NCBI RefSeq assembly: GCF_040054535.1
Contig: NC_090796.1
Span: forward strand, 8,244,501-8,308,500
From: Antennarius striatus
Lineage: Eukaryota; Chordata; Actinopteri; Lophiiformes; Antennariidae
Direction of reading: 5' to 3'
DNA length: 64,000 nucleotides
Part shown: positions 10,431 to 22,599 of the stretch, piece after piece
Position numbering within the stretch: position 1 is the first letter of the stretch
Layout: every line of letters starts with the position of its first letter
The notes under the pieces: model-generated
What the model was told of the DNA's origin: nothing
The model's database searches: none
Seen by the model: only the letters and a program-made list of their open reading frames with translations
Translations under genes and position numbers: made by a program

Positions 10431-13400
10431 TCAGGAGAGCAGCTGAATAACTTCTCTGGCTCTTTGCGCCCTCTTCTGGACAGCTCCGTCCTCTGGAGCC
10501 TGTCCGGACTCTTCTACTAGGACTAAGGCCTTCTTCACCGTGGTATCAATGGCTCCTCCACGAAGCCCCTCCAGGTATTGCAGGAGCACTGAGAACTTGT
10601 CATCTGGAATCTGAGCATGAAAAAGCATTGAATCCAGTTATCTTACACATTTATGATAACTGTCTATGTCCAATAAAATTGTCATGTTTGGATGCAAACA
10701 TTGATTATGTTCTAAGGGTAACTTTATCTTCTGGGCAGTTCATAAGGGTGACACTGCAAGACTTGCACAAAAGAAGTGAAGTTGGATAAACTATAGAAAT
10801 AAACATTTAAAAGTTAAGCCATGCTATTAAAAAACAGACTTACAAACATGTCATTCTTTCTAAACTGAGATGAGACGGTCATTGAAACTAATCAAAGAGG
10901 GCAAAAGAGATCAACTCCCTTGCTCTAAACCACTGCTTACACAAAATCCCCCATCATCACAGAGTCACACAGGTTAATTTTACCTTGTCTGAGTCAAACA
11001 TGTGCTGCAGTAACCACGTCTGCCTGGTCTTCTGAAACTTCCACTCTGTGCGGTTTTCGGCCCAGCTGTGAATAAAAGCAGCAGTGAGTTTGTGGGTGTG
11101 GACAGCAACATTTCTCCAGTAAAATGCTGTGAAAGCAGGTACTATAAAGGAAGGGTTGAAAATCCTAAAAGTATTTATTTTTGATGAAAGCATTAGCTGC
11201 CTGCATTTGAGTAGATGTCTTTACAGGTTCAATATATTGTGTCCTTCTAAGTATATAAGATGAAGAAGGGAAACATTTTTGCCTTTTGAATGCCTAGAGC
11301 AGCTCTTACCAGATCAGATAGTCTAAGGCATGCTGAGATGCAGTTGGTCCAGATGCTTCTGTTTTCTCCAGAGACTTTCCCTTTGCTTTAAGCCTCTTCT
11401 TCTCTTCTTTTTTCAAGATCTTCTTCATCTTCCTCTCGAGACACCGCCTCTCCTCTGGGCTCAACTCCTCTTCTCCCTCTGCCCCAACCGCCCTCTCTGG
11501 GCAATGGGGTGCATCTGAAATCTGTCCAACCAAAAGTAAAACAAGGGCCTGCAGGTTTAAAAAGTATTTTTCCTTGGTGAAACCTTGAACAAACATTCTA
11601 AACAGCTCACAGTGACAGCGATTAAATGATGAGAAGATCGTTTCGCCTCTGGACACAATGACCACTTTACACCCCTTTATATTTTTCTACATTAGCTGAT
11701 CTTGCTTGTGTCTCATTACTTTGACATTTGCTCTCTGGAGATACGGAAATGTGATGCGGTTCTGCAGCATGATGAAGATTGAAACCTACAGTATGTGCAT
11801 TTTTGGACACCAATCACTTCCTGTTGCAGTACGGCTATGAAGGAAATCTGCTGAACCTACAGACTAATGTGGTCAGCATTATGCGCATTTACTCTGTTGC
11901 GAATTGTGCAACCTCATTTCACCACTGTATATTATGTTGAGTCACAATACATGTTCTCTAAAGTTTAACTCATTAAGTTTGATGGACAACAAAAACTACC
12001 ACAGATTTGATACAGATTTGATACTAAAACTTTTTGAGAGAGCCAATTTAAAACCAGTTCCCTGCTTCAGCCAGGAACCACTGCACAAGTTAATGACTGT
12101 GTGTCACTTCCAAGTGGAGTTAAACAAGGGACTCTGTATGCTGCTTGATTTAATGGACCTCAGTCTGCACGATGTAAAAAAAAAAAAAAAAAAAAGGAAG
12201 GAGGGAGGAGAGGAAAAGATTTTGATCACATGGCCACAAACTCATTCTGCAAGTATGCTGGCAGTGTGTTGCACACAGAAGTACAGAATCCATTCACTGT
12301 GAGCCACCATGTCCAGACAGTGAGCGTCGGCTCCAGAGCTTTAAGTCGATCTGCGGCATCGGTTGAAGGATATCAAGAGAAGACAAGGAGGTGATGAACG
12401 CAAAATGGTAAGTGTTGATGTACATTTCTTGTATTAATGCAGGCTTACTGGGGAACGCTCTTCAGACAGAATAGTCAACAAGGATATGTGAAGGCAGGAA
12501 ATATTTGACAAAGAAAGACGTCGTTAAATCCATTCATTTAGGTTTTGTTGTTGTTTTATTTACAAGAGTTCTAAATACTACCTTCCAGTTCAATTAAAAT
12601 TGTAGCTCATATCAGTGAATGGAGGAGGGAAATGTGTGTAACAGTATGTTCTTGTGGAAACCCTACACAGGATGAGAGGCTAAGTGTTTTTAATAAAGAT
12701 GGAAGTCTAACTCAAACAACGTGGCTCTAAAGAGTTTCTACAGGATTAAAGATTTCCTGATTTACAGACACCAGATGCTAAAAGCTTGTACCTGAATGAA
12801 TTTTCTAAAGGTTCAGTAGATTCCACTTCTTCCATTAACGGAAGGAAACAGTTGGGAAACTGCAGAGGGTGATGCTAAAGAGGATGTGACCTCATCACTG
12901 GTTGTTTTCTCTTTTCATTTCCAGTCTAATTTAAGCTTGACCTCGCCCACTGAGAGGAGCGCCACACCTCCAGTTTTTGACAACTCCACCATTATGGAGA
13001 GCTCCACTTCGTCTCCTTTTGAGTTAGACATAATTGCAGCCAATGACATCACCTCAAGAGCAAACTATGTCTACAGTTTCTTGGCTGGGCTGGGCTTCGT
13101 CGCAGGCTGCTTCCTGCTATACAGTTTCTACCGCAACTACAGAACCCAAAGACATCTAGCTTGGTTGGACTGCCTGCTCTGGGCCTTTTGTGGCTTTCAG
13201 CTGTTGCTGCTACTCCTCTCTCTCCATGCCGTGGTGCACAGACCCAACTACCTGCAGACCACAGGTTTGGGCTGTGCTACTCTCTCCTTCACTATTAACA
13301 CAGTCTCTCTGTGTGGCCTGTTGATCTTGGCGCTTATGACCTATGTCCTAACTCTGGATCCCCCATCCCATGCCCTGCTGAGAAAGCCTTGGATCTGTGG

Positions 13401-16400
13401 GCCTCTGGTGATCCTGATTTCTGTCCTGATTTCTCTGCTGCTGGCTGGGCTTCGTGGACCCCGTAACGGTCTGCAGGAAGAAGGTGTTTGTTTTATGGAT
13501 CTAGTTAGTGCTGGGGTTTCGTATGCAGCTGCAAGGTTGTGCCTGGCTTTTTTGATTCCCTACATCCTTCAACTGGGACTTCTGATAGGTGGTTGCGTTC
13601 GCCAGTGGAATTCTAAGGGACGGTTCCTCTCCGGCTTTGAGGAAAGACCTATGTTCCTGACTGTTTCACTGGTCATGTTTTTCTGTCATCTCTTCTACAG
13701 CGTGACACTGCTGAGAGGAGCAAATCTAGAAAAGGAGGGGCTGAGCCATCACGAGCGCGCGTTTCTGAGCGTGGCTGAGTTTGTACTGTTCTCAGGGAGC
13801 AGCGTGAGCCTGCTTCTTGTGCTGCTCCTGCACATACCAAGTCGTGACAGTCTCTGTAGAGTTTTTAGGCACATGAGGGACTGCTGTCAAAGATCAGGCC
13901 ACACGAAGCCCAACAGAAACATTATAACTCCCCACGTGGAGAATGCAGACACACTGCAGGACATCGAGTCATAAAGAACACGGCAGAACTTTGCTGAATC
14001 ATTCAGTGACTTTGGATGTCTGATTTATTCTATTCTACTCCAACATTTTTAGTGCTTTTGTTGTTCATTTTATTCTCGAGTGACAGAATGTGTTTTTACA
14101 TATGTGAAATTCTTATTTTTAGTATCTCTAGTCACAGAAAGTTTGTTTATCTTACAAGAAAGTATTTTACTGCGTATCTGTATCAGTATTCATGTTCCTC
14201 CACTCATTATTACGATATGTTTATATAGTTGTTCGAAAAAAATATGAATAAGACTATTTTGTATGTTTTGGATCAGCTCGTCAACATATCTGCTTGGAAG
14301 AAGAGACTTTCCATAACGTGATTTGCCCAACAGTTCATCGAGGCACAGGGTGTAGAATAAATGCTGCAACTTCCAGTATGTCACATAGGAAAATGTTTCT
14401 CAAGGAAGAAAGTCAGTTTCTAAATTTGGTCCAAAAGTGTCAATATTCCTCCACTCAGTATATTAAAGGTGTAAAAGAACCAAAAGAATCAATAAAAGAA
14501 AGATAACCTGTGTGCTCTCCAGTCAATTCCAAGAAGCTGTTGGATACCAGTACAAGGAATCACTGAACTGAATGGATTACATGTTGCATCAGTGCCCAGA
14601 CAAGGTGGCACACAACCAGGGACCAGGGGGAAAATTAATACAGGAGCCAGGTTACATAAAACACTGCCATTTGTGGAAAAACCAAACCTCATTCACAGTT
14701 TAAAATCATAGCAGTGATACGTCTTTAAACGCTATTGAATTGAAAGAAGTGAAAATTTGAGAAATATATTTTCTTCATATATATATACAGTAACTACATG
14801 CCACAGCATGTCTCAAAAAATGGAGAAGGGCGACAAAATGCTGGTAATTTGTGGAATGTTCAAAACATCTGATTGGATCATTTAACTGGTAAAGAGGTTA
14901 GCTGAAGGTGATACTGTCATGTTTGAGTATGAAAAGGGTTTCCTGCAAACTTTTTGTCATCCATGGGAAAAAGTGGGGAAAATCTAAGTGACCAAAGAAT
15001 TTAAGAACAAATTGTCTCAACTTTCACCATCGACTTCACCATCGACAGTTCATAATACCAACCAAAGATTCAGAGAATCAGGAACAATCTCTTTTTGAAA
15101 CTCGTGGGCGTCATGTTGTCTGTGCTACAGAGGAAAAAGGCCATCCAAAATGTTAGCAGCAAAGTTCAAAAGCCAGCATCTGTGATTGTACTGTATAGAG
15201 CCGTTAGTGCCAGTGGCATTAATGCTGACAGTGGAGGTTATGGAACAACAACTGCTGCCAACCAGATGACGTCACTTCAGAGAAGTGTTTATTGCAGCGA
15301 GTCAAAGATGCCACATTCTGTTGCTGCACGACAGCTTGGCTTCAGGGTCAACGACTTCAGACACTAAACTGGCCTTTCTACAGCCCGGACCCTGTGCCCC
15401 AATGAAGATGTCTGGAGCACTATGAAGCCCCCAATATGAAAACTGGAAACCTGGGAGTGCCGAGCAACTGAAGTTGTATATCAAGTAAGAACAGAAAAGA
15501 ATTTCACTTTCAAAACATCAGTTGGTGTCCCCTTCCCCAAACAATTACTGAGTGTTCTTATGAGAAAAGAAAAATACTGAAATGCAAAAGAGCTGAAAAC
15601 AGTATTATCCCTGCCTGCCCTTCATCTTGTTTTGTGTAAATATACTGGCAGTCTGTCTTTGTACAATGTACCCTGACTCCCATATTTATATATTTGAACA
15701 TTCTACAATCGTAATCATGTTCATACTTCAATGACTGGGTTTAATGCATGTCCAAATTTAGCTAAGTTATTCATGGAATAAAATAATTCTGTACCAAAAT
15801 ACATGAATGTTCAAAGTGACTGCTTCCTGCATTGCCAATTCACTGAACTGGAGCTATGATGAAATCCTCACTGCAGTTTGATTAAAAAAATACATTACTT
15901 GTCTCTGTATGTTGTGTGTCTGCACCTGCATTGTGTGTTTTCTTGCTGTTAAGTGGTGGGTGGCACCACAACACAGCTCTAGATTTACTGACACCTGATT
16001 CATAGTCACCAAAGACAGGACAGGGAGGATTAGAAGGATTGCAAAGCTCTTAAACTAAAGTTTAAGGTAAGTGTAAATTATATTTGTCAAAGTTGGAAAT
16101 CAGAAATGAATGTATGCCAAATATCATGACTTTTAGTGTCTAAGAGTAATGTTTGATCTGTCAATCCTATCATTAATTTGAGTCACACTTGTTCCAAAGC
16201 AACTATAGCATTAAAATGGTGAAAGTTTTTTTTAAAGCATTTCAAATTTGAATGGCTTTCATAGTTGACAGTTGAAAAATGGCAAATGAAAATGTGAGAG
16301 AACAAATGAGATAAATATTAAACACAAGTCCCCCATCAGATTTGAAACGGCTGCATCGCCGTTTATCCTGATGTGATGATATCTTTCCTTGATCAGGCTG

Positions 16401-18388
16401 GCCCATTGTGAAAATGACGCACCCTCATAATAAATCTTAAAGGTGCATCTTCCCTTCAAAGCATTCTCTCGATCTTCGCTTCACTGTAATTAACCTTAAA
16501 CCCGCAGGAATCTAAAATATAATGTCATTCCTTGATAATGTAGACAGAATTTCCCCTGACTGAGTGCTCATTCACACTAAGACTCAAGAGATTGCAAACA
16601 AATTTATGACTGACTGCATTCCTTTCTCCCTTGAGCAGCGTGGCCATCAAATGCAATATAGTACGTCCAAGAAAACAAGAGGAAACACATGGAAGCACAG
16701 AACCCACAGGGGCTCAAAGCTTGTGGAAAAGTATGAACAATGGCAACTTAACACAAGAGCAACATAAAAGTGGACTGGACATGACAAAGTACAGAGTAAT
16801 CTCTGAATATAACTTGACGCTTCAGCTAAATGACACACGGTTGGCGGTTGTCTCTGACTTTCTGGAGGCGACTTCAGAGACAAATCAACATTATATCATT
16901 AGCCTTATCCTTTCCAGCCTCTACACAATTTTACTTTTCCCTGTGGGCTTCATCGGGAACATCCTCATCTTAGTGGTCAACCTTGGCCACAGGGGCCGCA
17001 TGTCAGCCCCTGACCTCTATTTTGTGAACCTGGCCATAGCTGACCTCACCCTTGTGGCTGACTCTGTGATTGAGGTGTTCAACCTGAAACAGGGATACTA
17101 CGATATGGCCGGCCTCTGCACCTTCATGAACCTGTTCCAACAAGCAAACATGTACAGCAGCGTCTTCTTCCTAACCTGGATGAGCTTTGACCGGTTTGTC
17201 GCACTGACTGGCTTCATGGGTCGCAGTATGCCTCGTGCGCGCCTCAGCTGCTGCCTTATCTGGATATTTTCATCTTTGTTCACAGTGCTTCCTTTTGCAA
17301 TAGCTCAAGGGCAACATGCTGGAGAACTCCACTTCTGCTTTGCAAATGTGACCCAGATTCAGTGGCTGGAGGTGATGCTGGGGTTCTTACTGCCTTTCTG
17401 CATCTTGGGTCTGTGCTATTGGAGAATAGGACAGGTGCTCCGGCGGAGCCAGAGGGAGGGAGGCGGCCCTAAGCGGAGACCTCACAGACAAAAAGCATTA
17501 CGGATGATATCAGCAGCTGTGTTAGTCTTCTTCCTCTGCTGGCTCCCAGAGAATGTGTTCATCAGTATTCACCTCATAAGAGGTGACACAGATGGCGGCA
17601 CACTGTGGCAGGACTACCCCCTGACAGGCCATGCTGTCAGGCTAGCAGCTTTTTCTAACAGCTGCCTCAATCCACTAATCTACAGTTTCCTCGGTGAGAC
17701 CTTTCAGGATAAATTGAGGCTTTTTCTCCATCAGAAGAGCAAACGGGCACTGCTGCACAGATCAGCCTCCAGAAAATCTGTCTACGTACCACGTGCAAAC
17801 ACGTGCACACATCCAACATGCAACAGACCAAGACAATCCACAATTATGAGCGATAACGTCCATCCACAGACTGTTACACTCCCGTCAAGTAAATATCAAC
17901 AGCACACAATTGGTCTTACAACAGATTACAAAGTTTCTGTATTCTGAGTGTAAAAATTGTGATTAATATTGGACAACAGAAATGCAATGATTACAAATTA
18001 TGCAAAACTTTCTTACCTCCATTTGCTGTGACAGCTGTTTTTGTTCTGCCATTTGTTTCTTTTTACGTTTCTTTTCCTTTGTCTGTTTTTTATCATATGT
18101 TGCCTCTGTCATAAGAGGATTTACCACCGCGGCTTCCTGGATGTAATAAACATGTATTATTATTTTTATTACTATTACATTTGTATTTCATACCATTTCT
18201 AGACCTTGTCATCTGGAACTGGAATTGGTTTACGGGACTACACTACTTACCTTAATTTGCATCTTTTTCCTTTTCTTTTTTACTTTGGTGTCCAACATTT
18301 GTTCCACATCAACCTCATTGGAAACTGAGGTCGACTTTTTCCTTTTTGATAGAATTGTGTCTGATTTCAAAGACTTGCTTTTGGCCAT
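10431..18388 (-). CDS. C7orf50 homologue (DUF2373 family nucleolar-type protein), host of two nested receptor genes
   Basis: Five exons on the minus strand: 18388-18251, 18136-18017, 11521-11310, 11065-10984, 10610-10431, giving 243 aa (human 194). The N-terminal half is very Lys-rich ([32 protein letters not shown]), typical of a nucleolar/RNA-associated protein. The conserved core is [20 protein letters not shown], then [49 protein letters not shown], and the family's C-terminal VIQLLS. The molecular function is not established; nucleolar or RNA-linked roles are inference. Intron 2 is about 6.5 kb and contains a divergent 7TM receptor gene and gper1 on the other strand. In human, GPR146 and GPER1 lie in the same locus. 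A non-coding 5' exon is likely near 18894 (AAACA followed by gtaagt), with its acceptor just before the ATG. Confidence 0.93.
12177..12195 (+). repeat. Poly(A) tract
   Basis: A run of A residues within intron 2 of the C7orf50 homologue, about 210 bp upstream of the nested 7TM gene. The open frame running through it (11904-12302) has no coding features. Confidence 0.8.
12405..13974 (+). CDS. Divergent orphan seven-transmembrane (GPCR-like) protein nested in a C7orf50 intron
   Basis: The predicted protein is 350 aa. The start ATG (12405-12407) is immediately followed by gtaagt. The rest is one exon from 12925, behind the acceptor tttcatttccag. An in-frame TAA lies upstream with no earlier ATG, and the joined frame has no stop. 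The N-terminus has sequons NLS and NST and no signal peptide. Seven hydrophobic segments lie at about residues 50-70, 80-105, 118-143, 157-180, 200-228, 243-265 and 285-310, with a Cys at the start of TM3 and another in loop 2 (EEGVCF) as for the class A disulphide. Class A signatures are missing: no GN in TM1, MTYVLTL in place of DRY, no CWxP in TM6, and [10 protein letters not shown] in place of NPxxY. The tail has a CC pair that could be palmitoylated. It does not match GPR146 as I remember it. Family and ligand are unknown. Confidence 0.8.
14830..15600 (+). mobile_element. Decayed Tc1/mariner-type transposon relic
   Basis: The stretch resembles the transposase region of a common fish Tc1-like element in the right order. 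It includes a TTCATAATACC...AAAGATTCAGAGAATC block near 15050-15085, then GAGGAAAAAGGCCATCCAAA...AAGTTCAAAAGCCAGCATCTGTGAT (about 15130-15187), GCCAGTGGCATTAATGCTGA, CAGCCCGGACC...AATGAAGATGTCTGGAGCACTATGAAG (about 15380-15427) and ACTGAAGTTGTATATCAAG. Much of the middle of the transposase is missing, and no frame stays open beyond about 90 codons. It sits in the C7orf50-like intron between the two receptor genes and is inactive. Ends are approximate; I did not find its terminal inverted repeats. Confidence 0.7.
15601..16780. other. Intronic spacer and gper1 5' region
   Basis: AT-rich sequence with no gene seen. A splice acceptor (tctcccttgagcag, ending about 16638) probably begins the gper1 coding exon, implying an upstream non-coding exon that I could not place. 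The open frame continues upstream of the chosen ATG, which is why the start needs care. Confidence 0.5.
16781..17947 (+). CDS. gper1: G-protein coupled estrogen receptor 1
   Basis: Gper1 is a class A GPCR of plasma and intracellular membranes that responds to estradiol, coupling to cAMP and EGFR signalling; in fish it takes part in oocyte meiotic arrest. A single exon encodes 388 aa from the ATG at 16781 (another in-frame ATG at 16733 would add 16 residues). I prefer 16781 because the extracellular tail then has the usual length. Visible landmarks: sequon NLT; TM1 with [14 protein letters not shown]2 [13 protein letters not shown]3 ending WMSFDRF (a DRF version of DRY); loop-2 HFCFANV; TM6 [13 protein letters not shown]7 [17 protein letters not shown] with NPxxY. 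The Ser/Arg-rich C-tail is longer than in zebrafish (353 aa in total there) and ends KVSVF. It lies in the intron of, and antisense to, the C7orf50 homologue. Confidence 0.96.
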   Translation: MTKYRVISEYNLTLQLNDTRLAVVSDFLEATSETNQHYIISLILSSLYTILLFPVGFIGNILILVVNLGHRGRMSAPDLYFVNLAIADLTLVADSVIEVFNLKQGYYDMAGLCTFMNLFQQANMYSSVFFLTWMSFDRFVALTGFMGRSMPRARLSCCLIWIFSSLFTVLPFAIAQGQHAGELHFCFANVTQIQWLEVMLGFLLPFCILGLCYWRIGQVLRRSQREGGGPKRRPHRQKALRMISAAVLVFFLCWLPENVFISIHLIRGDTDGGTLWQDYPLTGHAVRLAAFSNSCLNPLIYSFLGETFQDKLRLFLHQKSKRALLHRSASRKSVYVPRANTCTHPTCNRPRQSTIMSDNVHPQTVTLPSSKYQQHTIGLTTDYKVSVF

Positions 18389-18893
18389 AATTTAATTCAG
18401 TCCTACAAACAAAATTTTATGATTATTTAACACAAACATAAACAATCAGAAAAAAATATGAACTTGACCAAAGACTCTTGCAAATATAGTTTTTGAGTAC
18501 TACTATTTATGGGGTATTTCTTCCACAAACACACAGACATAAAACATGTTGTATTCTATGCAAATACTGTAGATCGATAACAAGATATTCGGTCGGGATT
18601 CTCTTTCGCTATATTAAACACTGATAAATAAAGAGACATACTAACGTCATGTTATACTAAATAGGAATTCCGGTCAGCCTATATAATGCAAAAAATGTCT
18701 TTACAACTTAATTTTATTTTAGCACGTGGACTGACAACCCGGCGCTCCATCTCACTGAACAAATCCTTATAGCTTTTCACAACTCAACGTGACACGTTTA
18801 TGAATAATCAATCAATCAATCAATTTATCTACGGGTTTTAACATAAGTGCGCTGGAAACAACACAACGGCGTATTTGAACAACTTACTGTTTT

Positions 18894-19396
18894 ATTACAC
18901 TGTACAGCATATATTTATAAAGTACAGTACCATGAACCGAAATCAAGCGTGGAAACTCAACCAGGAAGCGATGTAGTTTAGAAGAAGCGTGATTGGTGCA
19001 CGGCCGTGGCTGCTTCAATGGCCCTCGTAAAATGAATTGACATAGTAGAATAAAGCGTATTTGATGAATGACATTAATACAGAAAAAGTAATTCGTGTTG
19101 TAATATAGATAAAACAATAAAATACTTAGTATCTCGTATTATAATAAAAAAATCAAGACAAAATGATGCCGAAGATATAGTAATTCGGTTAAATAGATTG
19201 ACTGTGGTCATACAAATCTGTGGAGCGGTATCAGAGTGACCTCTAGTGGTTCAAAACAACGCCCTACGGTGACACCGGAAGTACTTCAAGGTTGCACAAC
19301 ATTGTGTTCCATGACCCCAAAAGACGTGTGTTTGAGAAGACGAGCTCCGGTTCCTCAACCTTTCGTTGTGGATTCTACGATCACCAGTCGTTTACT
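18894..19396. promoter_or_regulatory. Bidirectional C7orf50-like / uqcc4 promoter region
   Basis: Divergent genes start here: the presumed non-coding first exon of the C7orf50 homologue (splice donor at about 18893, minus strand) and uqcc4 on the plus strand. An ETS/GABP/NRF2-type core CCGGAAGT lies at 19275-19282, about 115 bp before the uqcc4 ATG. Such sites are common for nuclear genes of mitochondrial proteins. No TATA box is visible. Confidence 0.5.
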
Positions 19397-20193
19397 ATGT
19401 CTGTAACACTAAGACGAGGTATAGTCGGTCTGACAGGGAAAATTGTCTGTCGAGGACTATTAATTCATGACGGCATTTCGTCAGTGAGGTGAGCATCAAA
19501 ATCATTCTCATAGAAACAACGTTGGCTCTATAATTATGCTTTCCTTCCACTGGATAAAGAGTTAAAAATTGTTTAGTGCTAAACCCCGTTCTCCAAAATA
19601 CAGACATAGTAATCAAATTTGAAGGTAAAGCAATGTCGTTTATGTTAAGATTATTTACTCAAGAAAGCTTAGCTGTTTTGTGAATATGTATTGTAGATGG
19701 TGCTGGTCAGTCACTGTAAAATCATGTTCATGGAGTAGCTGCAGGATTTATCTACAGATGGCCTCATAATTGTCTAAATATACGTAATTAAGTAATTGAA
19801 AAATGGAAAGTTATTGTAGGCTTAGCCATTCATAACCATTATTTGACTGATGTCTTTGTCAGCAGACTAAAAACTGTGCGGCTCTTCGCCATGAGCCCTT
19901 CGGGGTTTGCCAACATGTCAGATGCAGACAAAGAAGTGAAAAGTATGCCCATCAAGTTTTCCACCAGTAAAGCCAGTCATAGAACCTGGAAAGTGAAACG
20001 TTCCTTTGGAAACGAGCAACAGCGGCCCTGGTGGACGGTCTGGTCCATCAGTCTTGTCATCACCTGCTTCATCCTGTGGTGTGTGTTAGGAGAGGAGACC
20101 GACACTGATACTCAGTTAGAACCGTCTCAAAGAACCAATCTACCAGGATTGCTTCCAGATGAAGAGGAGTCAGACCAAAATAAGTCAAGTTAA
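19397..20193 (+). CDS. uqcc4: Ubiquinol-cytochrome c reductase assembly factor 4 (CCSMST1/C16orf91 family)
   Basis: Two exons, 19397-19488 and 19866-20193, encode about 139 aa; frame closes with AG|A = Arg at the junction. UQCC4 is a small inner-mitochondrial-membrane protein needed for complex III assembly (cytochrome b maturation). The N-terminus MSVTLRRGIVGLTGKIVCRG is basic and amphipathic, fitting a mitochondrial presequence. The family core follows: PIKFSTSKASHRTWKV, then QQRPWWTVWSISLVITCFIL with the RPWW motif before the single membrane span, and an acidic C-tail (LLPDEEESDQ). The ATG at 19397 was chosen because translation from it begins with the presequence. Tail-to-tail with the H3.3 gene. 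In human it is a near neighbour of TSR3/GNPTG on 16p13.3. Confidence 0.92.
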
Positions 20194-20905
20194 AGAATGT
20201 GGGACTCCGATGTGCATATGACTGTATTGTCTTTTTTTTGGCTGTGCAGAATGGGACTTGCTGTTCTGATTGATATTAATGATTGATATTATTTTTCCCG
20301 CAAATACAAGTTTTTTTCCAGACCATTTGCCTGACAAATACACAATTGACAAGCCTTTATTTGAATGTCATTTTCATTGCACCATTTATTTTAATTTTTA
20401 CTTCAGCAAATGCACTTAAGGTTGGGTCCAAAGGGTTTGAAAGTTGAAAGACTCATGCAAGACAAATAACCCTTCACTTACCTGCTGCCACCTGGCATCT
20501 CCAGTTTGAATACAAACTTTATGACATTCACTAAGTTTTCAATATATGTACTCCTTCAAGCAAATGTATACGTACAAGCACGCAGAAGAGGAAAAAAGAA
20601 TTTGAGGTAGCGGAAAGTTTATTTACAACATGACAAATCCTGTGACATGCACACACAGGATCAAAATACAGATGCTAATAAGAGCTGCAAACCTGAGAAG
20701 GCAGTGGAATATTTTGATATACAGCTTTTCCAAATAAGGAGGGCTATAGTAAAGAAATTGAGCTGTGAAGAAACTTAATATTAATTACAAAAAGAAAATG
20801 CTTCCAACTATAACTGACAACACGCATGCTGGTAATAGTTCAAGATATTACAAAACAAATCTCCCTAGTCCCACCCACCCCTACTAAAAAGACAAAATTC
20901 ATGAC
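20194..20905. other. Convergent 3' UTRs of uqcc4 and the H3.3 gene
   Basis: AT-rich sequence with no reading frame of note. An AATAAA on the minus strand at 20618-20623 would end the H3.3 transcript about 290 bp past its stop codon. I saw no convincing canonical signal for uqcc4. Confidence 0.5.
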
Positions 20906-21515
<610 letters not shown>

Positions 21516-22326
21516 TTACCTGCAGGTCTGGACACAATAAAGAGGTCAAACGAAGTAAATATATGACGGTAAAGTATAAAGTACTACATTCATAACTGTA
21601 CTTCAATTTACCCAGTAAACACGTTACCACCCACTTATAAATGTCCATCTGTTTATACGTTTCACTCAACGTCTCACATCCTCAATAAACAATATAAACA
21701 CATTTCCCCACATACACTCAATAGAAATCAGAAGAGAGGGGGGAAAAAGCTGACAGTCGTTATTCCTGAGTGGAACCGTACACAGAATAAAGAGGTAAAG
21801 CGTCAATCGGGTCGAATTCATCGAGCCCAGCCAAAGCTCCGCCACCATTAAACTACAGAGAACACACACGTTTCTTTCCCGTTAGCAAGCAATTTTAAAG
21901 TTAGCATGAACGGCTGCAAAATGGCGCCAGCTAATCTCCAGAGTAGTTTAAATCAATATTACGACATCGTTCCCATCCGAGCCGATTTTATACAATCACA
22001 TCAAAATCCATTTTACGTTTAAATGTAACTTAACTGTATTAGGTATGAATGTTTTGTACAAATAACCTTTAACGTACTTAGCTCTTGCTACTATGCGCGC
22101 CGCTTTGTTGTCATTATCTGACACTTCGATTTAACAGACGTTAAACGATATTTTTACGGATTTTAAGACCTGGAAAATATATGCTGACCTTTAACATCGA
22201 ATATAGACAAAACAACATTACTAATAATCGCGCTCATGTTACCTTCTGTGTTTACTTTACAGAATATTAGATCTCCTCCTTCCAGGGTCGGTGGACTGTA
22301 TTGCTGTTGGTGGCTGCGGGAGGCGG

Positions 22327-22417
22327 TATATATTCTCGGAAAGGAGCGGCACTTAAGAGCCCGCCTTCTCGCCCACGGGATTGGTTTAGGATAATATCGA
22401 TGACGGAATGTGATTGG
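22327..22417 (-). promoter_or_regulatory. H3.3 promoter: TATA element and two CCAAT boxes
   Basis: Reading the minus strand, a TATATA lies at 22332-22327, with CCAAT boxes (ATTGG on the plus strand) at 22380-22384 and 22413-22417 upstream, about 50 and 83 bp from the TATA. This spacing is typical of a NF-Y plus TATA promoter and would place the start near 22290-22300. Confidence 0.65.
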
Positions 22418-22599
22418 TGGATAAGAAAGACGAGGTTGACCGCCTCTGGATTTGAAATGCAATGGAAAAAGAAGTACAGTACAGTACGGTACAGTACTTT
22501 TGCTTACGAGCTTCTACCTGGAAGATCTGCGTTGAGTGGTTCAACGTTTCTGTGCGGCTTGTCAAATAACCGCACAGGATGACGATAACGTTCAAAAGG

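Noticed and set aside
11904-12302. 132-codon plus-strand frame before the nested receptor
   Set aside because: It crosses a poly(A) tract that yields a Lys run, has no recognisable domain, and overlaps the presumed promoter region of the 7TM gene.
16631-16780. Upstream extension of the gper1 open frame
   Set aside because: The first codon would be TTG, and the stretch lies at a splice acceptor. The Gper1 N-terminal tail length fits a start at 16781 better.
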